DNA of 64,000 bases, from positions 1,927,699-1,991,698 of the forward strand of contig NZ_KB905378.1 of the NCBI RefSeq assembly GCF_000379085.1, written 5' to 3'. A program made the position numbers and the translations under genes. Each line of letters opens with the position of its first letter. Position 1 is the stretch's first letter. A model generated the notes under the pieces. The model was not told the DNA's origin. It made no database searches and worked only from the letters and a program-made list of their open reading frames with translations. This DNA is from Halomicrobium katesii DSM 19301. GTDB lineage: Archaea; Halobacteriota; Halobacteria; Halobacteriales; Haloarculaceae. Positions 15,500 to 23,560 of the stretch are shown in pieces.

Positions 15500-16254
15500 A
15501 TGAATCGTAGACATTTCATTCAATCCCTCGGCATCGGTACTGCCAGTACAATATCTAGTATCGGTTCGGTTGCTGCTGAAACAAGCGAGGTAGGCGGCTA
15601 TAGTTCTTTCAAGGACGAAATAGAGAATCTAAAGCAAGAGCATGGATCTATCACAGCACAATCGAGCGGTTCGGAGAGTGACTTACCACCAGCCGCTATT
15701 GACTACTCAAAAGTAGATGGAAAGGTCTATTTCAGAAGCAAGGATGTGTCGAATGAGACACTTGCGCTTGCAGATGACTATAGGACGGTTATTTCCCATT
15801 CCATACCGCTTAGCGATGGTGCTAACAAAACCGTTCAATACTTCGGTGATGCCAGAAAGGACATAGTTGCAGATATTGATGACAAGAGATTCAATATTGA
15901 TCTGGATGGCCAAGCAAAGAAAGAGGTAGAGCAAAAGTTAGAAACCGATAAAAGGGGCCGAAGTCACTCTCAAGAGCGACAGGTATCTGGTCAATCTGCG
16001 GGTCATTCAACGCAAAGAAGCGTTGGGAGTCGTTCCCAGGGATCTGTTTCGGCCCAAGCCCTGATACGGAAAGTTGTAGGTCTTTACCAGATCGACCGCA
16101 TGCCGTCGTGCGGTCGACTGGGTAAACGCCTACAACTGTCCGTATGAGTCCAGGTGAAGAAAATACATGGGATTCATTCTGTGAGACTAATTTCGACCCC
16201 TGTAACATCGGTGATCTAATAGCATCTTGTGATCATGATTACGATTGTAACTGA
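15500..16254 (+). pseudogene. Tat-exported protein gene split by a miniature element
   Basis: The start MNRRHFIQSLGIG with a hydrophobic stretch ending in SVAAE is a twin-arginine signal (RRHF). A Ser/Asp-rich mature part of about 150 residues follows; the family is unknown. At 16062-16064 a family B element is inserted, and translation would run into it and stop at 16147 after 215 residues. If the element and one copy of its TGA duplication (83 bases) are removed, the frame continues exactly into SPGEENTWDSFCETNFDPC... with five cysteines, up to a TGA (16252-16254) at the left end of the IS element. So the 3' end has been hit by two mobile elements. Low GC suggests acquisition. Confidence 0.65.
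16065..16144. mobile_element. Divergent family B miniature element, copy 3 (80 bp)
   Basis: The ends are TACGGAAAGTTGTAG and, reversed, TACGGACAGTTGTAG. The interior palindrome differs from the other copies (TTTACCAGATCGACCGCA type). It is flanked by an exact 3-bp duplication TGA (16062-16064 and 16145-16147). The target is an out-of-frame TGA inside a secreted-protein gene; subtraction of element plus one duplication restores the frame. Confidence 0.8.
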
Positions 16255-17530
16255 GCTTTGAACGTTGAAGTTGGAGCGTGACATAGGCGGTAGCGAAGAC
16301 GGATGATGCCGATTACGGACTTCTTGTCGTGTATGCGTGTGTTCGACGAGTTCGAGTTGCTCTCACCGGCGCAACGCCATCACGCCAAAACCTACGCCAC
16401 AGGTCTTGTTGCGGCTAGCAACAAGACCGTGGCAGGTATCGCACGCGAAGTCCTTCCAGCTGGAGACAAACGCGCTCTCAACAAGTTCCTCACCGAGTAC
16501 GACTGGGACGAACAGCAATTCAACCACGAACGCCTCGAAGAACTCCAAAAACACGGTGAAACGCGCTGGTCGAAGGATGGCTACATCATCCTCGACGACA
16601 CGATCACCGAGAAAGCCGGGGACGACGTCCCCGGCGTCGGTCGCTTCTACGATCACGCCGAAGGCGACACTGTCTGGGGCCAAGACCTCATCTACGCCTT
16701 CTACGCTGACGACAAAACCGCCTATCCGCTCACTTTCCGCCTCTACGAAAAACAGGATGGAGACGGCCAAGACCACGACACTAAGTACGACCTCGCCCGC
16801 GATATCGTCACAGAACTCGAAGACGAGGTAGGTGTCCCGGCGGACACCTACCTCTTCGACTCGTGGTTCGCCCACGACTCCGGCCTTCCTGAACTCATCG
16901 AATCATACGACAAGGACTGGATTGGCCCGCTCCGGAGCAATCGACAGGTGACCTACGGTGGAGAAGTGATCCGCGTCGATGCGCTGGAAGAGCGCATCGA
17001 CACGGTTGAGCGTAACGTTGAGGACGAAATCTACCACATCTGGACGAAGAAGCTTCCCGTCTCCCAGTTGGGAGACGTGAAGCTGGTCCTCGCTGAGAAA
17101 AAAACCGACAAAGAAGACGAAGAGAACCCGGTCAAGTACCTCGCTACGAACAAGATCGACGCACCGACCGAGCACATTATTCGCTCCTACGGGATGCGGT
17201 GGCGCATCGAGACGTTCTTCGAGGACTCGAAGCAGGATCTCGGCTTGGGAGACTGCGAGATGCAGACCGACGAAGGTGCCAGTCGGCACTGGCACCTTCT
17301 GATGGCTGCCTACAGTCTCGTTCGTCTTGATCCCGAATCGAGCGCCTTGGGGACGGTTCGCTCGAAAGCGTCATCGCTTCGAGCGAACCTTGAGCACTCC
17401 CTGAAAGAAGCCGTTTACAACCTCCTCTCGTGGGTTCAAGACAACAATGATCGTGGCGTCGATGACCTCATGGAGGAGATCGATCACCTCTTCGTTCACT
17501 CAACAGCCGACGCTAACGTTCAAAGCTGAG
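16251..17530 (+). mobile_element. IS701-like insertion sequence (about 1.28 kb)
   Basis: The terminal inverted repeats are about 16 bp with one internal mismatch (16251-16266 CTGAGCTTTGAACGTT, and 17515-17530 reversed CTCAGCTTTGAACGTT). They enclose a single complete transposase gene. No clear target duplication is seen. At its right end it touches a half copy of a family B element, so either it inserted into such an element with loss of the left half, or its true ends lie further out. Confidence 0.7.
16303..17529 (+). CDS. IS701/IS4-clan DDE transposase, 408 aa
   Basis: The first DDE aspartate lies in YIILDDTITEKAGD, the second in the TYLFDSWFAHDSGL segment, and the C-terminal YGMRWRIETFFEDSK shows the Y-(2)-R-(3)-E-(6)-K signature of the IS4 clan. 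The protein is full length with no frameshift, so the element may be active. It catalyses cut-and-paste movement of the surrounding IS. The family name IS701 is from recollection of haloarchaeal relatives, not from a search. Codon use is less GC-rich than in the neighbouring chromosomal genes. The stop codon lies inside the right inverted repeat. Confidence 0.85.
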   Translation: MMPITDFLSCMRVFDEFELLSPAQRHHAKTYATGLVAASNKTVAGIAREVLPAGDKRALNKFLTEYDWDEQQFNHERLEELQKHGETRWSKDGYIILDDTITEKAGDDVPGVGRFYDHAEGDTVWGQDLIYAFYADDKTAYPLTFRLYEKQDGDGQDHDTKYDLARDIVTELEDEVGVPADTYLFDSWFAHDSGLPELIESYDKDWIGPLRSNRQVTYGGEVIRVDALEERIDTVERNVEDEIYHIWTKKLPVSQLGDVKLVLAEKKTDKEDEENPVKYLATNKIDAPTEHIIRSYGMRWRIETFFEDSKQDLGLGDCEMQTDEGASRHWHLLMAAYSLVRLDPESSALGTVRSKASSLRANLEHSLKEAVYNLLSWVQDNNDRGVDDLMEEIDHLFVHSTADANVQS

Positions 17531-17551
17531 CAACTACAATAAACCGTATCA
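17530..17551. repeat. Right half of a family B miniature element
   Basis: GCAACTACAATAAACCGTA, followed by TCA, is identical to the right edge of the family B copies at 12685 and 55650 plus their TCA flank. The left half is missing; its place is taken by the right end of the IS701-like element. Confidence 0.7.
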
Positions 17552-17675
17552 GCTTTCGCTGGGGGAATCGAACAGACACAGCGCTCGCATGTTCCGGAGT
17601 AATGGCGGTCCGTATTGCCGATTAATTATGATTATGGGTAATTACTTGACCTTCGAGGGTGAACTGTCTCCCGTG

Positions 17676-17786
17676 ATGGCTACGAAACAGACAGTCGGTA
17701 TGAACCACCTGACGGTCGTTCCGGCGAACTTCGATCGCGACGACTCCTCGTCGGCCGACGACGACCCCGCCGAGCCCGAGCAGTGA
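17676..17786 (+). CDS. Small acidic protein, 36 aa
   Basis: A short frame reads MATKQTVGMNHLTVVPANFDRD and ends in an acidic Ser/Asp/Glu tail. The hydrophobic HLTVVPANFD core in an otherwise polar peptide, and TATA-like sequence (TAATTACTT near 17639-17647) upstream, support a real small gene. In-frame ATGs at 17628 and 17703 are alternatives. The function is unknown. It sits between the IS element and a phosphodiesterase-like gene. Confidence 0.45.
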   Translation: MATKQTVGMNHLTVVPANFDRDDSSSADDDPAEPEQ

Positions 17787-17862
17787 TTGCCGGTTCCGGT
17801 GACGCACACTCGACTCGGCCGCGAAAAGAAGCTTCTTGTCCCCGAGCGATGAACGAGGTGAC

Positions 17863-19206
17863 ATGGGCCTGTTCGACCGTATTCGCGGCGACGACGGACC
17901 CCGAGTCGCCTTCTTCGGCGTCGACGGGGTACCGCACAGTTTGATCGCGGACCACTACGACGAGTTCGAGAACCTCGCGGCGATCGCCGAGGACGGCACC
18001 GCCGGACCGATCGACAGCATCGTTCCACCGGAGTCCAGCGCGTGCTGGCCGGCGCTAACCACCGGCGTCAATCCCGGCGAGACCGGCGTCTACGGCTTTC
18101 AGGACCGCGAGATCGGCTCCTACGACACCTACGTTCCGATGGGCCGCGACGTGCAGGCGACACGCCTGTGGGACCGCGTCGCAGACGACGGCGGCGACGC
18201 GACGGTGCTGAACGTCCCCGTCACGTTCCCGCCCCAGCGCAACGTCCAGCGGATGGTCTCCGGATTCCTCTCGCCGGGCGTCGACGACGCCGCCTATCCC
18301 GACGAGCTCGGTGACTACCTCGACGACAACGACTACCGCATCGATGTCAACGCCAAGCTCGGCCACAGCGAGGACAAAACGGAGTTCATCGAAGACGCAC
18401 ACGAGACCCTGGACCGGCGCTTCGAAGCGTTCAAACGCTACATCGAACAGGACGACTGGGACCTCTTTTTCGGCGTCTTCATGACCACCGACCGGGTGAA
18501 CCACTTCCTGTTCAAACACTACGAGGAGGACGGCGAGTACAGGGAGGAGTTCCTGGAGTTCTACCGCAAGGTCGACGACTACCTGGGACGGCTCCGTGAC
18601 CTGCTGGCCGACAACGTCACGATGGTCGTCGCCTCCGACCACGGCTTCACCAGTCTCGACTACGAGGTCCACCTCAACGAGTGGCTCCAAGAGGAGGGGT
18701 GGCTCACCTACGAGGACGACGATCACGAGACGCTCGGCGACATCGACGAGTCGACGAAGGCGTACTCCCTGATCCCCGGTCGCTTCTACATCAACCTCGA
18801 AGGCCGCGAGCCGCGTGGCTCCGTGCCCGAAGACGAGTACGAGGCCGTCCGCGACGAGCTCAGAGAGAAGCTGGAGAACCTGACCGGTCCCGACGGCAAC
18901 CCCGTCGCAGACCGCGTCGTCACCAAGGAACAGGCCTACCGCGGCGACCACGACGAGATCGCGCCCGACCTGACTGTCGTCCCGAACCACGGCTTCGACC
19001 TCAAGGCCGGTTTCAAGGGCTCGGACGACGTCTTCGGGGTCGGCCCGCGCAACGGCATGCACAGCTTCGACAACGCGACGCTGTTCGTCGACGACCCGGA
19101 CGCCCGGATCAGCGACGCCGACCTCTACGACATCGCGCCGACGATTCTGGACCTGATGGACGTGGACTTCGACCGGACGGAGTTCGACGGCTCCAGTCTG
19201 GTCTGA
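17863..19206 (+). CDS. Alkaline-phosphatase-superfamily phosphodiesterase/nucleotide pyrophosphatase-like protein, 447 aa
   Basis: Signature segments of the superfamily are visible: RVAFFGVDGVPHSLI (metal Asp), PPESSACWPALTTGVNPGETGVYGF (Ser/Thr nucleophile region), TTDRVNHFLFKH, VVASDHGFTSL (Asp-His metal ligands) and GVGPRNGMHSFDNATLFV. Haloarchaeal members are usually annotated as alkaline phosphatase family proteins or phosphodiesterases; the substrate is unknown. There is no signal peptide, so a cytoplasmic enzyme is likely. A purine-rich GAGGTG 3-8 bases before the ATG at 17863 could be a ribosome-binding site and supports the start over an upstream in-frame ATG at 17836. Confidence 0.82.
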   Translation: MGLFDRIRGDDGPRVAFFGVDGVPHSLIADHYDEFENLAAIAEDGTAGPIDSIVPPESSACWPALTTGVNPGETGVYGFQDREIGSYDTYVPMGRDVQATRLWDRVADDGGDATVLNVPVTFPPQRNVQRMVSGFLSPGVDDAAYPDELGDYLDDNDYRIDVNAKLGHSEDKTEFIEDAHETLDRRFEAFKRYIEQDDWDLFFGVFMTTDRVNHFLFKHYEEDGEYREEFLEFYRKVDDYLGRLRDLLADNVTMVVASDHGFTSLDYEVHLNEWLQEEGWLTYEDDDHETLGDIDESTKAYSLIPGRFYINLEGREPRGSVPEDEYEAVRDELREKLENLTGPDGNPVADRVVTKEQAYRGDHDEIAPDLTVVPNHGFDLKAGFKGSDDVFGVGPRNGMHSFDNATLFVDDPDARISDADLYDIAPTILDLMDVDFDRTEFDGSSLV

Positions 19207-19384
19207 GACGCCCGTTTCAGTCTCTGCGTGAATTGCTTCGCAGTGCCTCTCGGGCGAACCGGATGTTCAATCCGCGTGCGAATTCAACAATTTACCGATG
19301 TGTTGTTCCTATTCCCTGTACTGACCACCGGAAGCATCCGGGCGACCGAGCGGTCCGTCAGGACCCGGCAGGTCGGCTGGTTCA

Positions 19385-19416
19385 CTCGCTCGAACGCAGT
19401 GAGAGCGAGCCTTTTT
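19385..19416 (+). terminator. Hairpin followed by a T-run
   Basis: CTCGCTC (19385-19391) pairs with GAGCGAG (19403-19409), followed by CCTTTTT. It lies about 180 bases after the phosphodiesterase gene. A second hairpin (19439-19470) lies between it and the end of the convergent cetZ gene. The remaining 19207-19490 has no gene. Confidence 0.45.
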
Positions 19417-19490
19417 CACCCATGTTTTTGCCGTGAGTGGTTCGAGCGCGCCGGAGGCGCGACTCGAACCCGAGCGGGAAAAAGATGGTC

Positions 19491-20567
19491 TTACATCAGA
19501 TCGTCGAGCCCGTCGTTTTCGAGGCCCTCCATCGGATCGATCTCCTTGTTCTTCTCTTGCTCGGCCTCGCGTGCGCGGTCCATGAACTCCTGGACGCGCT
19601 CGGAGCGTTCGACGCCGCCGAGGACGACCAGCGAGGCGAGCTTCCCGCTGTCGATGGGGAAGTCGCCGCCACGGACTTCGAGGCTACCGGTCTCCTCTTC
19701 CATCCACTTGCGGGCGCGTTCGACGCCCTTTCGCGAGATTCGCTCGGGATGGCCGGCGATCACGAGGAGGCCACGCTCCGCGTCGATCGCGTCCGGGAGG
19801 CTCATGCTCGTCAGGAGCGCGTTGCGGGTGACACTGGTGATCGTGTTGACGTTCTCGCCGGGGTCCTCGCTCGACTCGGCGGCGGCGTAGCCCACGGAGG
19901 CGATGCCGCCGCCCTTGAGCGTGTTGATGATCTCCGAGGAGTCGACGACGCTCTCGCCGACGCCTTCGACGGCCTCGCCGGAGGCAAAGAGGAGGCCGAT
20001 CCGCTGGGCGATGGCGTCGTTGATGCGTTCGAAGCCGGCTTCGAGGCTGTCGCCGGAGGCCTTCCAGCCGTCGTTGTCGATGAGGATGAGCGAGTCGGCC
20101 TCACGGGCGCAGGTCTTGACCGAGCGGCCGGCGTTTGCCTGGTACAGTCCGCCCTCGTCTCGGCCGGGGAGGACGCCGAGGACGTAGACGGGGATGTTGT
20201 AGATGCGCTGGAGTTCACGCGTGAGCATCGGTGCGCCGCCAGATCCCGTCCCGCCGCCGAGGCCGGCGACCACGACGATCGCCTCGGCTTCGGTGGTGAG
20301 TCGGCCGTCGAGGTTGTCCATCACCTCGGTGGCGCTCTCTTGCATGATCTCCGCGCCGAGCTCGTTGTCGCCGCCGACACCGTGGCCCTTGACCCTGTCC
20401 TGGCCGATCAGCTGCGTGTCGATGTCGAGTTCGCTCAGATCCGGACGGGCCGTGTTGACCGCCAGTGCCCCCTTGACGGCGTCGAAGCCCATGTCGTAGT
20501 CGAACTCTGCGAGTGCCTGCGTGATCTTCCCCCCGGCTTGACCGACACCAATCAGGACGACTTTCAT
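19491..20567 (-). CDS. cetZ: CetZ-type tubulin/FtsZ superfamily GTPase, 358 aa
   Basis: The start MKVVLIGVGQAGGKI is the first nucleotide loop. The tubulin signature GGGTGSGGAPML binds GTP phosphates, and KGHGVGGDNELGAEI and VDSSEIINTLKGGG match CetZ proteins. CetZ proteins of haloarchaea polymerise and control cell shape and motility rather than division itself. The acidic C-terminal tail is short. Which CetZ paralogue this is cannot be decided by eye. The gene is divergent from the pilus cluster; TATA-like GTTGATTAGTCG on its strand near 20593-20601 is a plausible promoter. Confidence 0.9.
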   Translation of the reverse strand: MKVVLIGVGQAGGKITQALAEFDYDMGFDAVKGALAVNTARPDLSELDIDTQLIGQDRVKGHGVGGDNELGAEIMQESATEVMDNLDGRLTTEAEAIVVVAGLGGGTGSGGAPMLTRELQRIYNIPVYVLGVLPGRDEGGLYQANAGRSVKTCAREADSLILIDNDGWKASGDSLEAGFERINDAIAQRIGLLFASGEAVEGVGESVVDSSEIINTLKGGGIASVGYAAAESSEDPGENVNTITSVTRNALLTSMSLPDAIDAERGLLVIAGHPERISRKGVERARKWMEEETGSLEVRGGDFPIDSGKLASLVVLGGVERSERVQEFMDRAREAEQEKNKEIDPMEGLENDGLDDLM

Positions 20568-20647
20568 ACTGTAGGACTGAGCAGGGCGACTAATCAACGT
20601 TGCCCCGTTCCGAGGGTTCAAATGCGATGACAGGACCACCGACGGCC

Positions 20648-21232
20648 ATGCCAGACCGAGAACGGCTGGACCGGCGACTGCGGGCGGTCGAACGGACGCT
20701 GACGGGCGACGATCACGATCTCGACGCCCTCCAGCAACGAGGCGATCTCGCCCGCCGGGTCGAGGAACTGGAGGAACAACTCGACAGTGCCCAGCGACGG
20801 ATCGACGAGCTCGAAGCCGCGACGCAGGCGCTCCGTGGCTACGTGGGCAACGTCCGGTCGGTCAACGAGGACGTCGAGCAACGGGCCGACGCGGCGGTGG
20901 CCGCGGTGGATCGGCTCGAAGCGCGACTCGCCGACGGCGCGGCCGATCGCCGCTCCGACAGCGCGTCGCGGCCGACCGATCGCACCGACGCCGCTCCGGA
21001 CTGCCACCGCCGAGAACCGGTGTCGACGGGGACAGCGAGCGGGACACAGCGACCGGCCCACTCGTCGAACCGTGACCGGAGCGACCAGCCGGTCTCCGGA
21101 GCGACGGGCGACGGCCAACGTGCTGTCGGCCCGATCGACGGGGGCGCTGGGGCCGACGGCACTGACAGCGTCGATAGCGGCGACAGCGCAGACGAGAGCG
21201 GTGTGCTCGCCCGACTCCGGTCGCGGCTGTGA
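20648..21232 (+). CDS. Coiled-coil protein at head of the pilus/secretion cluster, 194 aa
   Basis: Residues 1-100 form a heptad-like Leu/Glu/Arg-rich helix (LRAVERTL, RRVEELEEQLDSAQRRIDELEAATQALRGYV), a coiled coil. The middle is low-complexity polar sequence, and the end SGVLARLRSRL is a short amphipathic helix. The start is uncertain: ATGs at 20627 and 20648 are in frame, and the TATA-like TTCAAATGC (20613-20621) favours the second. It overlaps the next gene by 4 bases, so it belongs to the operon. It resembles haloarchaeal DUF7310 proteins from memory. Function unknown. Confidence 0.7.
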   Translation: MPDRERLDRRLRAVERTLTGDDHDLDALQQRGDLARRVEELEEQLDSAQRRIDELEAATQALRGYVGNVRSVNEDVEQRADAAVAAVDRLEARLADGAADRRSDSASRPTDRTDAAPDCHRREPVSTGTASGTQRPAHSSNRDRSDQPVSGATGDGQRAVGPIDGGAGADGTDSVDSGDSADESGVLARLRSRL

Positions 21233-21684
21233 TCTATCGCGTCGTACTGGCAGTCGTGCTCGCGACCGCGCTCGTCGCCGCGACGCTCGGCCCGATCGAC
21301 GACGCGCGTCGACAGCGCGCCTCGGCGATGGTCTCGGACCAGGCCAGCGAGATCGAACGCGTCGCCGACACGCTCCTCGAAACGGACGATCCGCTCGACG
21401 GGCCGGGTGCGCGTCGCGTCGTGACGCTCCGCGTTCCGACCCGGACGTGGACCAGCGGCGGCGTCGAGCGCGTCTCTCTGCGCCCTCCGACAGACCAGAC
21501 GCCGGCACGGCTCTCCTGGCTCCTCACGGACGGACAGCCCCGAACGCGACAGCTCCCCGGTGTCCCGCTGCGAACGCCCGACGGTGGTCCCGTCGTGCTC
21601 CGACGTGGCGGTCGCCACCGGCTCGTCCTCTCGCTCGACGGGCGACCGGGTGTGCCGGTGCTCACCGTCCGACGGTTGAAGTGA
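21229..21684 (+). CDS. Membrane-anchored small protein of the pilus cluster, 151 aa
   Basis: A GTG start gives one N-terminal membrane helix (IYRVVLAVVLATALVAATLGPI) directly followed by a charged helix and a beta-rich outer domain. This pilin-like layout fits a minor pseudopilin or an anchored assembly factor. From memory it resembles DUF7311 of haloarchaea. The GTGA overlap with the coiled-coil gene upstream and the 1-base gap to the ATPase gene downstream show tight operon packing. Confidence 0.7.
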   Translation: MIYRVVLAVVLATALVAATLGPIDDARRQRASAMVSDQASEIERVADTLLETDDPLDGPGARRVVTLRVPTRTWTSGGVERVSLRPPTDQTPARLSWLLTDGQPRTRQLPGVPLRTPDGGPVVLRRGGRHRLVLSLDGRPGVPVLTVRRLK

Positions 21685-21685
21685 G

Positions 21686-23560
21686 ATGAGGGGGCCACCG
21701 CCGCCCATGCGAGGGTGGTTCAGCCGTTCGACGCCGGCCCCCGACTGCAGATGTACAGTACGACGAGGACGCAACGACACCGATGAGACGCTGCTGGTCG
21801 ACGCCACGGACTGTCCGGACGGCGGTCGACTGGCCGAGTCGCCAGCCTGTCGCCGGACGGTCGTCGAGGCGCTCGCCGAACGCGACGCCGAGCGCGTGGT
21901 GACGCGGTCGAACGGTCGCGAACGGGCCTATCTCGACGACCACGCGGCCCTGCTCTGTGCGGCCGGCCGGTTCGTCGAACGGACGCGGTTCCACGACGAG
22001 GCCCTCGCCGAACGGGCCGTGACCGATCCGATCGACGCCGCCCGGGAGGCCGTGGGTCGCGCGGGTCCAGTCGCGTCGATCGCGGCGGAGACCGGCCTGG
22101 GGCTCTGTGCTCGGCGAGTCGGCGAGATTGCGTCGCTCTCCCCGTACGTCGGCCCGACCATCGGACACACCCGTCTCGGGGCCGACCCGCCGGCCGACGG
22201 TCGGCTCCGCGACAGCCGGCGACTCTCGACTGGCGGACGCGTGCGACTCTACGAACGCGACGACGACCTCCCGGTGTATCACCTCGAACCGCTCGGGGCT
22301 ACGCTGGACGACGCTGCGATGGCGACGCTCGAACGCGGTCGGGAGCTCGTCGCCGACGGGACGGTGACCGGCGAGCGTGCCGCCTGGCGTGCGATCCGGA
22401 CCGTCGCTTGCGAGGACGATCCGGTCGAACGGCTCGGACGCGTGCTCGACCGACACACCGCCGGGTACGGCGTCCTCGCCGAGTGCTTCGACGACCCGCG
22501 CGTGACGGACGTGTTCGCGACCGCGCCGGTCGCGTCGAACCCGCTTCGGGTACGCGTCGACGGGGAACTGGCGACGACGAACGTCCGGGTGAGCCGGCGC
22601 GGCGTCGAAGCACTCGCCTCGCAGTTCCGCCGCGAGAGCGGACGGGCGTTCTCGCGGGCCAGCCCGACGCTCGACGCCACCACGACGGTCGGCGACCGGC
22701 GGGTCAGGATCGCCGGGACGACAGCGCCGGTCAGTGACGGCCCGGCCTTCGCGCTGCGAGCCCACGACCGGACGGTGTGGACGCTCCCACAGCTCGTCGA
22801 CAACGACACCGTCCCGCCGGCGGCCGCCGCGCTGCTCTCGCTGGCGGTCGACCGTGCGGCTGCCACGCTGGTCGCCGGCCCCCGCGGAGCGGGCAAGACG
22901 ACGCTGCTGGGCGCGTTGCTGTGGGAGCTCGACTCCGGCGTGCGAACGCTGGTCATCGAGGACACCCCGGAGCTGCCGGTCGCACAGCTCCAGGCCGACG
23001 GACGGGAGGTCCAGTCGCTGGTGACGGCGCGGGGCGACGGTCCCGGACTGCCGGCCGACGAGACGCTGCGGACGGCGCTCAGACTCGGCGAGGGGGCGCT
23101 CGCGGTCGGCGAAGTCCGCGGCGAGGAGGCTCAGGTCCTCTACGAGGCGATGCGTGTCGGTGCCGGCGGCAGTGCCGTTCTGGGGACGATCCACGGCGAC
23201 GGGGGCGAGGACGTGCGCGAACGCGTCGTCGCCGACCTCGACGTGCCCGCCTCGTCGTTCGCGACGACCGATCTCGTCGTCACCATGGGGCGCTTCGAGA
23301 CCGAGGACGGGCCGGCGCGTCGCGTCGCGGCGATCGAGGAGGTCGTCTCCGCTGGGGACGCGGTGGACTTCGAGCCGCTGTATCGGCTCCGAGAGGGACG
23401 CTTGCAGTCGACCGATCGGCTGGAACGGGGCAACAGCGAACTCCTCGCTGCGCTGGCCGACAGCGACGAATCCTACGCCGACGTGCGCGCGGGACTGACC
23501 GAGCGCACGGACGAGATCAGACGCCGGGAACGAAGAACTGGCCGGACGGTCGAGGCATGA
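21686..23560 (+). CDS. Type II/IV secretion (PilB/TadA-like) ATPase, 624 aa
   Basis: An N-terminal region of about 260 residues precedes the ATPase domain. The Walker A motif is GPRGAGKTT, followed by LVIEDTPELPV (Asp box), a LRLGEGALAVGEVRGEEAQVLYEAM Walker B region and a GTIHGDGGEDVRERV His box. These mark the hexameric ATPases that power archaeal type IV pilus, Tad or archaellum assembly at the cytoplasmic face. The start could also be the ATG at 21707. The gene overlaps the TadC-like gene by 4 bases. The substrate is probably the small membrane-anchored proteins encoded around it. Confidence 0.88.
   Translation: MRGPPPPMRGWFSRSTPAPDCRCTVRRGRNDTDETLLVDATDCPDGGRLAESPACRRTVVEALAERDAERVVTRSNGRERAYLDDHAALLCAAGRFVERTRFHDEALAERAVTDPIDAAREAVGRAGPVASIAAETGLGLCARRVGEIASLSPYVGPTIGHTRLGADPPADGRLRDSRRLSTGGRVRLYERDDDLPVYHLEPLGATLDDAAMATLERGRELVADGTVTGERAAWRAIRTVACEDDPVERLGRVLDRHTAGYGVLAECFDDPRVTDVFATAPVASNPLRVRVDGELATTNVRVSRRGVEALASQFRRESGRAFSRASPTLDATTTVGDRRVRIAGTTAPVSDGPAFALRAHDRTVWTLPQLVDNDTVPPAAAALLSLAVDRAAATLVAGPRGAGKTTLLGALLWELDSGVRTLVIEDTPELPVAQLQADGREVQSLVTARGDGPGLPADETLRTALRLGEGALAVGEVRGEEAQVLYEAMRVGAGGSAVLGTIHGDGGEDVRERVVADLDVPASSFATTDLVVTMGRFETEDGPARRVAAIEEVVSAGDAVDFEPLYRLREGRLQSTDRLERGNSELLAALADSDESYADVRAGLTERTDEIRRRERRTGRTVEA

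Noticed and set aside
19439-19470. A tRNA T-arm-like sequence (GGTTCGAG...ACTCGAACC)
   Set aside because: It is a simple hairpin; there is no acceptor stem, D-arm or anticodon arm in the surrounding bases. I found no tRNA or rRNA gene in the window.
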